From Actinomycetota bacterium (GTDB lineage: Bacteria > Actinomycetota > Actinomycetes > Mycobacteriales > JACQDL01), in contig JACQDL010000053.1 in the NCBI GenBank assembly GCA_016201065.1, positions 16,910 to 80,909 of the forward strand: DNA of 64,000 nucleotides. The letters run 5' to 3'. This document shows positions 59,684 to 64,000 of the stretch, one piece after another. Under the pieces are notes generated by a model. It was not told the origin of the DNA, did not search any database, and saw nothing but the letters and a program-made list of their open reading frames with translations. Each line of letters starts with the position of its first letter. Within the stretch, counting starts at the first letter, position 1. Position numbers and translations under genes: made by a program.

Positions 59684-60415
59684 TCAGGCCACCTTCCGCG
59701 CCGGGTCCGGGAACAGCACCGGCCGGCGTACCCGGGTCAGGCCCGTGCGGGCGCGGTCGCGGAGCAGCCTGTTCCCCGCGAACAGGTCGCCGGCGCACAG
59801 CACCGCCCGCGCGTCCCATTCGCGCAGCAGCCGCCGGATGGCGTCGGCCGCGAAGTCGCCCATCGACTCGAAGACCGAGCGGGCCAGCTGGTCCCGCGGT
59901 ACCTCGGCGATGCGGTAGCTCATCAGGCTGCGCAGCAGTCGCCGGCCGTCGAACAGGTAGCGTCCGTCCGCCTCGATGACGACGGTGTCCAGCCTGACGC
60001 CGCTCTGGCCCGGCAGCGTCGCGCGGGCCATGTCGTCCTCCCGCAGCCCGAGCACCAGGCTGCCGGCGCCGAACAGCCAGCCCAGGGCCGCGCTGCGGAC
60101 CGGGCCCAGGTCGGTGCCGAAGGCGGCCAGCTGGGCGTACAGGTCGGGAAACGCCTCCCGGTAGTTGGCCACCAGCCGCGTACCGTTCTCGTCGATGCCG
60201 GCAATGGCTGCCAGGAGCTCGGCTCCATGCACCGGCAGGGGGAGGAACTCGATCAGCGGGGTGATCCTGCCGTCGTGGTCGTGGGTTCCGATGAAGCTCG
60301 TCGGGCTGGCGAAGGAGAAGTAGACCAGCGCGGCGGACGCGCCGCCCAACCCGTGGCGCCGCAGCAGCGGCTGGATCTCCGGTGCGTCAGGGGCCGGTAT
60401 CCGCGTGCCTGTCAT
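59684..60415 (-). CDS. hydrogenase-locus protein of unknown function, possible HypF/Kae1-like fragment
   Basis: A 243-residue soluble protein between the maturation protease and hypF. I do not recognise it as a named family. The N-terminal part holds ALVYFSFASPTSFIGTHDHDGR, then a helical middle. The C-terminal ~65 residues, ending VLCAGDLFAGNRLLRDRARTGL, line up by eye with the HypF Kae1 lobe ([21 protein letters not shown]), but the GG pair is replaced by AGD. It might be a paralogue of a carbamoyltransferase lobe used as a partner in maturation. Its place inside the operon supports a hydrogenase role. Confidence 0.55.
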   Translation of the reverse strand: MTGTRIPAPDAPEIQPLLRRHGLGGASAALVYFSFASPTSFIGTHDHDGRITPLIEFLPLPVHGAELLAAIAGIDENGTRLVANYREAFPDLYAQLAAFGTDLGPVRSAALGWLFGAGSLVLGLREDDMARATLPGQSGVRLDTVVIEADGRYLFDGRRLLRSLMSYRIAEVPRDQLARSVFESMGDFAADAIRRLLREWDARAVLCAGDLFAGNRLLRDRARTGLTRVRRPVLFPDPARKVA

Positions 60416-60425
60416 GGCTGCCTCA

Positions 60426-60992
60426 TCACCATGTCCTCATCACCATGTCCTCGATCACGTCCTCGAGCCCGATCTGCCGGACGGCGTCGACCGCGACGCC
60501 GCCGCCGCGCAGCTCGGCGATGGCCGCCTCCACGAGATGGGGGAACGCCTGCGCGATCTCCGTGCTCAGGCCCAGCCGCAGCTGCGTCACGTCAGCGGGG
60601 ACGATGCCCAGCAGAACCATGCCGGGAGCCTGGCCGACGAGCGTGGTCAACTTCAGCAGCTCGATCGGCTCGACCTCGTGCGCGGTGGGCCGCATGGTCG
60701 GGTCGAGGTCGAGCAGCTGTTCCTCGGGGAGCCGGTAGACCGTGCCCGGCGGGGCCGTGGTGAGCAGCGCGTCAAGGACGACCAGCCGCCGGTCGCTGGT
60801 GAAGTAGCTCATCAGTCCGAAGCCGAGGGCCGCCCCGTCGACGATTTCGATCTCCGGCGTGAAGCGGAAGGCCGCTCGCAGGTAGTGCGCCGCGTAGACG
60901 CCGACACCCTCGTCGTGGTAGAGGATGTTGCCCATCCCCAGCACGCAGAGGCGGCGGGCCTCAGCGCTGGCCGGTGCGCTGGGCCCGGGCAT
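60426..60992 (-). CDS. [NiFe]-hydrogenase maturation protease (HyaD/HybD family)
   Basis: An endopeptidase that removes the C-terminal peptide of the large subunit after nickel insertion. The 188-residue protein has LCVLGMGNILYHDEGVGVYAAHYL (metal-site Asp), EIVDGAALGFGLMSYF, VVLDALLTTAPPGTVYRL and a nickel-type His in TAHEVEPIELL. ATG 60992 follows a gggggg site and overlaps the cytochrome gene by 32 bp. Confidence 0.92.
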   Translation of the reverse strand: MPGPSAPASAEARRLCVLGMGNILYHDEGVGVYAAHYLRAAFRFTPEIEIVDGAALGFGLMSYFTSDRRLVVLDALLTTAPPGTVYRLPEEQLLDLDPTMRPTAHEVEPIELLKLTTLVGQAPGMVLLGIVPADVTQLRLGLSTEIAQAFPHLVEAAIAELRGGGVAVDAVRQIGLEDVIEDMVMRTW

Positions 60993-61665
60993 GTTTGTAC
61001 CCCCCAATGCTGATTTCGACGTCGCCCTCGCCCCAGACCACGGAGCGCCAGACCTCGTAGTAGATGTGCAGCAGGGTCCAGGCGATGATCGGGTACATCA
61101 GGGTGTGGTGGGCGCGGCGGACCCCGCCTATCCCGCCGAATGCCGCCAGCGTCCAGTCGGTCGAGGTGTGCATGACCCAGGGCCACCAGGCGCCCACCGA
61201 GCTGATCCCGCTCTCCAGCCCGAACACGTAGAGCTGCAGCCCGGTCAGCAGCTGGAACGCGACCAGCACATGCAGGATCACGAAGAGGACCGTGTTGTAG
61301 GGGTCTGGCTGGCTGAAGTCGAACCGCTTGCGGCGGTTGAGCATGACGAAGTTGAGGAACACCTCCCAGAACCGCACCATGTTCTTCCGGCTGGGCACCA
61401 GCTGCGCCGCCGGGCGCTCCGCCCGGCTGAAGAAGTAGAGGTAGGCGATCGCGATGATGCTCACGTCCATGACGACGGCCGCGTAGAGGTGAATGGCCCG
61501 GTTCCACGCCATCACCTCGGAAAACTGGGCCGCGTAGTAAGGGTTGGCGATGTACATCCCGGTGACCGCCGCGGCCACGACGGACAGGGCGTTGGACCAG
61601 TGGATGACGCGCCGCGTCACGGTCATCCGGACCGGTTCGTCCACCGTCCGAGGTGGCGTCTTCAT
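60961..61665 (-). CDS. Ni/Fe-hydrogenase b-type cytochrome subunit
   Basis: A 234-residue membrane dihaem cytochrome b that passes electrons from the hydrogenase to quinone. It has four helices with the expected histidines: TRRVIHWSNALSVVAAAVTGMYIANP, RAIHLYAAVVMDVSIIA, LFVILHVLVAFQLLTGLQLYVFG and RRAHHTLMYPIIAWTLLHIYYE. ATG 61665 follows gaggagg. Its presence identifies a membrane-bound uptake (group 1) enzyme. Confidence 0.94.
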   Translation of the reverse strand: MKTPPRTVDEPVRMTVTRRVIHWSNALSVVAAAVTGMYIANPYYAAQFSEVMAWNRAIHLYAAVVMDVSIIAIAYLYFFSRAERPAAQLVPSRKNMVRFWEVFLNFVMLNRRKRFDFSQPDPYNTVLFVILHVLVAFQLLTGLQLYVFGLESGISSVGAWWPWVMHTSTDWTLAAFGGIGGVRRAHHTLMYPIIAWTLLHIYYEVWRSVVWGEGDVEISIGGYKHARAQRTGQR

Positions 61666-61676
61666 CGGACCCCTCC

Positions 61677-63400
61677 TCACACCTCGCAGGCGTAGCCCGA
61701 GGGCCCCACCTCGTAGCTGCCGAGCTCCGTGCCGCGCGCGTCCACCACGTGAACCGCGCACGCCAGGCAGGGGTCGAAGCTGTGCACGGTGCGCAGGATC
61801 TCCAGCGGCTGGTCGGGCTTGGCGAGCTTGACCCCGACCAGGGCCGACTCGTAGGCACCCGCCCTGCCCTTGCCGTCCCTGGGCGCGGCGTTCCAGGTGG
61901 TGGGAACCACCGCCTGGTAGTTGTCGATCTTCCCGTCCCTGATCCGGACCCAGTGGCCGAGCGCGCCCCTGGGCGCCTCGGTGAGGCCGTAGCCCTCCGC
62001 GTCCTTGGAGACCTTCCCGAAGTCGAAGGGCGTGACGGTGTCGAGGTCGCCGGCGGCGGTGTTCTTCGCCAGCTCGTCGAGCCAGCCGCTCATCGCCTCG
62101 CCGATGACCAGGGTCTCGATGCAGCGGGCGGCGGTACGCCCGACGGTGCTGAAGAGCACCCCGATGGGCAGGCCCGCCGTCTTCAGGACCTGGTCCACGT
62201 GGCCGCGGATGTTCTGGTCGCCGGCCGCGTAGCCGACGACCAGCCGCGCCAGCGGCCCGACCTCGACGCGGTGGTCGTCGTAGGTGGGTGACTTGACCCA
62301 GCTGTACTTCTCCGACGTCTTGAGGTAGGCCACGCCGTCAGGCTGGCGGTCCAGGCCGGTGTAGCTCGGCTCGGTCACCCCCTGGTATGGATGCAGCACG
62401 GCGTTGCCCGTGTACCAGGCGTGGGTCAGGTCCTCCATCACCTTCGTCTGGTCGAAGGCGTGCACCCGGGAGAGGTCGCCGTTCAGCACGATGCCGCCGG
62501 GGAAAAGCGTCCTGGCCCCGTACAGCGGGGTGTCGTCGAGCTCGAAGTAGCCGTACGCCAGGTAGGACCTCAGCCCCGCCCCGATGCCGGCCGTCGCCTC
62601 GGGCGCGTAGGCGAGCCCGGCCATCAGCAGGTCGGGGAGGTACGCGCCGCGGATGAAGCGCATCTGCTCCTCGAGCAGGGTCTTGAACTGGGCGAGCCGC
62701 GCGGGGTTCTGGATGTCCTGGACGGCGGTGATGCCCCCCACCACGAGCGACTGTGGGTGCGGGTTCTTGCCGCCGAGGATGGCCGTCATCTTCCCGGCTC
62801 CGCGCTGCACGGTCAGGGCATCCAGGTAGTGCGAGACCGCCACCAGGTCCTGCTCCGGGGTGAGCCGGTAGCTGGGATTGCCCCAGTAGGCGTTGTCGAA
62901 CAGGCCGAGGCCTGGCCGGCGAAGGCCTTGAGCTTGTCCTGCACGGCCCGGTAGTTGCTTTCGCTGGCGTTCCACGGCCGGCTGCTGTAGTCGTGCGCCA
63001 CGTCCACGGCCTTCTTGGGGTCGGCCGTCAAGGCGGCCGGGAGGTCGATCCAGTCCAGCGCGTGCAGGTGGTAGAAGTGCACCGGGTGGTCGTGGATGTA
63101 CTGCGAGCCGGCGATCAGGTTGCGGGCCAGGCGCGCGTTCCTGGGGATGGTCACCCCGAACGCGTTCTCCACCGCCCGGATGCTGGTCCAGTAGTGCACG
63201 CCGCTACAGACGCCGCAGATCCGCATGGCGAGCAGGCCGGCGTCGCGCGGGTCGCGTCCCTTGAGGATCAGCTCGATGCCGCGAAACATCGTGCCCGAGG
63301 AGTAGGCGGCGGTCACCACGTTGTTGCCGTCGAGGACGGCCTCGATTCTCAGGTGCCCCTCGATGCGGGTGACCGGGTCGACGACGATGTGCCGTGCCAT
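61677..63400 (-). pseudogene. [NiFe]-hydrogenase large subunit, single-base frameshift
   Basis: The catalytic subunit is split into two frames. The 5' part (63400 to about 62915) encodes MARHIVVDPVTRIEGHLRIE and the proximal ligands RICGVCSGVH. The 3' part encodes LGLFDNAYWGNPSYRLTPEQ to SFDPCLACAVHVV, the distal ligands, plus a 23-residue C-terminal peptide. Adding one G to ccaggcctc near 62908-62914 gives GQGLGLFDNAYWG and a 574-residue protein. Both nickel-ligand pairs are intact, so this is either a recent mutation or a sequencing error in a G/C-rich run. Confidence 0.9.
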
Positions 63401-63401
63401 C

Positions 63402-63860
63402 TCACTCTCCTCCCGTCAGATCCGCGTCACCCGGCCGGTCGTGACGCCCGGCCGTCGCGCTGAGCACGGCGTGCAGGGCGATCCCGACTCCGGTCGCGGC
63501 GAGGAGCCCGACCCCGAACTTGTCGACGCTGCTCTCGATGCCCAGCCCGAAGGGACCCGCCGCGTGGATGTCGGCGGAGGCCAGCGGCCTTTCGTGGGCG
63601 TACCGGTCCCAGAAGCCGAGCTCGGAGCAGCCGATGCACCCGTGCCCGGCACCGATCGGCCAGTTCGTACCCTCGTTGTAGCGGATGATCGAGCAGTTGT
63701 TGTATGTCATGGGCCCCTTGCAGCCCATCTTGTAGAGACAGAAGTTGTTCTTCGCGCCGGCGTCACCCCACTGCTGCACGTACTCCCCGGCATCGAAGTG
63801 CGCGCGCCGCTCGCAGTTGTCGTGAACCCGGTAGCCGTAGGCGAACCTGGGCCGCAGCAG
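63402..63860 (-). CDS. [NiFe]-hydrogenase small subunit, C-terminal part only
   Basis: About 150 residues of the small subunit are recognisable: RPRFAYGYRVHDNCERRAHFDAGEY, FCLYKMGCKGPMTYNNCS, GHGCIGCSELGFWDRY with iron-sulfur cluster ligands, and a C-terminal membrane anchor (VGLLAATGVGIALHAVL). Upstream of about 63860 the frame stays open to the window edge but no longer resembles a hydrogenase. The proximal-cluster domain and Tat signal are not visible. The gene may be broken here or continue after an insertion beyond the window. Confidence 0.85.
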   Translation of the reverse strand: MLRPRFAYGYRVHDNCERRAHFDAGEYVQQWGDAGAKNNFCLYKMGCKGPMTYNNCSIIRYNEGTNWPIGAGHGCIGCSELGFWDRYAHERPLASADIHAAGPFGLGIESSVDKFGVGLLAATGVGIALHAVLSATAGRHDRPGDADLTGGE

Positions 63861-64000
63861 ACTGAGGCATTCCGCGTAACCGGTTGTGACTGTGTGTGAT
63901 TGTTGGGGTGGTGGTGCGACACGCCGGGGCGGGTGCGACAAAAGACGCGGAACCCCCGGTATGAAGGTGGTCCTACGAAAGATCATCTTCACCGGGAGTC
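63861..64000. other. unexplained sequence at the small-subunit break
   Basis: These 140 bases interrupt the small-subunit gene and are less GC-rich than their surroundings. They contain aaccggtt (63878-63885), a direct repeat ggtgcgaca (63913-63921, 63932-63940) and no recognisable gene. They could be the end of an insertion sequence or a rearrangement or assembly junction. I cannot name the element. Confidence 0.5.

Overview
The window is high-GC actinobacterial DNA, most like Micromonosporaceae or a neighbouring family. This rests on pervasive GC-rich third codon positions, many GTG/TTG starts, actinobacterial-only families (DUF1918, DUF3039, DUF3093, DUF3099, DUF3159, DUF3710, DUF4192, DUF4193, DUF7455), polyphosphate glucokinase and an IdeR-type regulator. 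No tRNA, rRNA or CRISPR array was seen. The species cannot be fixed from the sequence alone.

Layout. 1-8538: core genes miaA (partial), dapF, a frameshifted MFS exporter, hflX, tatA, a PAP2 phosphatase, a secreted propeller-like protein, and an SOS pair (lexA and a divergent LysM gene with two LexA boxes between them). 8757-13676: VIT-family membrane protein, a secreted peptidoglycan-binding protein and small actinobacterial proteins. 13694-17569: a membrane EEP-family protein divergent from thiC, which has a TPP riboswitch. 17554-25342: YbjQ, NUDIX-wHTH regulator, ideR, a presumed lysine deacetylase/acetyltransferase pair (acuC plus a GNAT-acyl-CoA synthetase fusion), sigB-type sigma factor and BlaI-type regulator. 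25339-35575: M56 peptidase, alpha/beta-hydrolase-like protein, psuK-psuG, YihY, DEAD/DEAH helicase, secreted BNR-repeat protein and small zinc-ribbon proteins. 35821-48946: principal sigma factor, ppgK, suhB, a LytR_C protein, DUF4193, DUF3093, dut, DUF3710, an OB-fold protein, DUF3159, two TrkA-type RCK proteins, a KimA-like permease and a TrmA/RumA-type methyltransferase. From memory, much of 1-48946 follows the order of the Mycobacterium tuberculosis region about Rv2689c-Rv2727c, so it is conserved chromosomal core with local insertions.

48956-54703 is accessory: a NifX-like protein, a ROK repressor divergent from a sugar ABC importer (binding protein, ATPase, permease), and a MarR regulator. 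54818-64000 is a minus-strand uptake [NiFe]-hydrogenase operon. In transcription order it runs: small subunit (only its C-terminal part is recognisable), large subunit (single-base frameshift), cytochrome b, maturation protease, an unrecognised 243-residue protein with a HypF/Kae1-like C-terminal motif, hypF, hypC, hypD, hypE. hypA and hypB are absent from the window. The two structural-subunit lesions and the foreign-looking sequence at the right edge raise the question of whether this hydrogenase is functional here or whether the assembly has errors.

Functional themes: DNA damage response (lexA/LysM), metal and redox regulation (ideR, NUDIX), protein acetylation (acuC/GNAT-ACS), potassium homeostasis (RCK pair/KimA-like permease) and H2 oxidation (hydrogenase and its maturation set).
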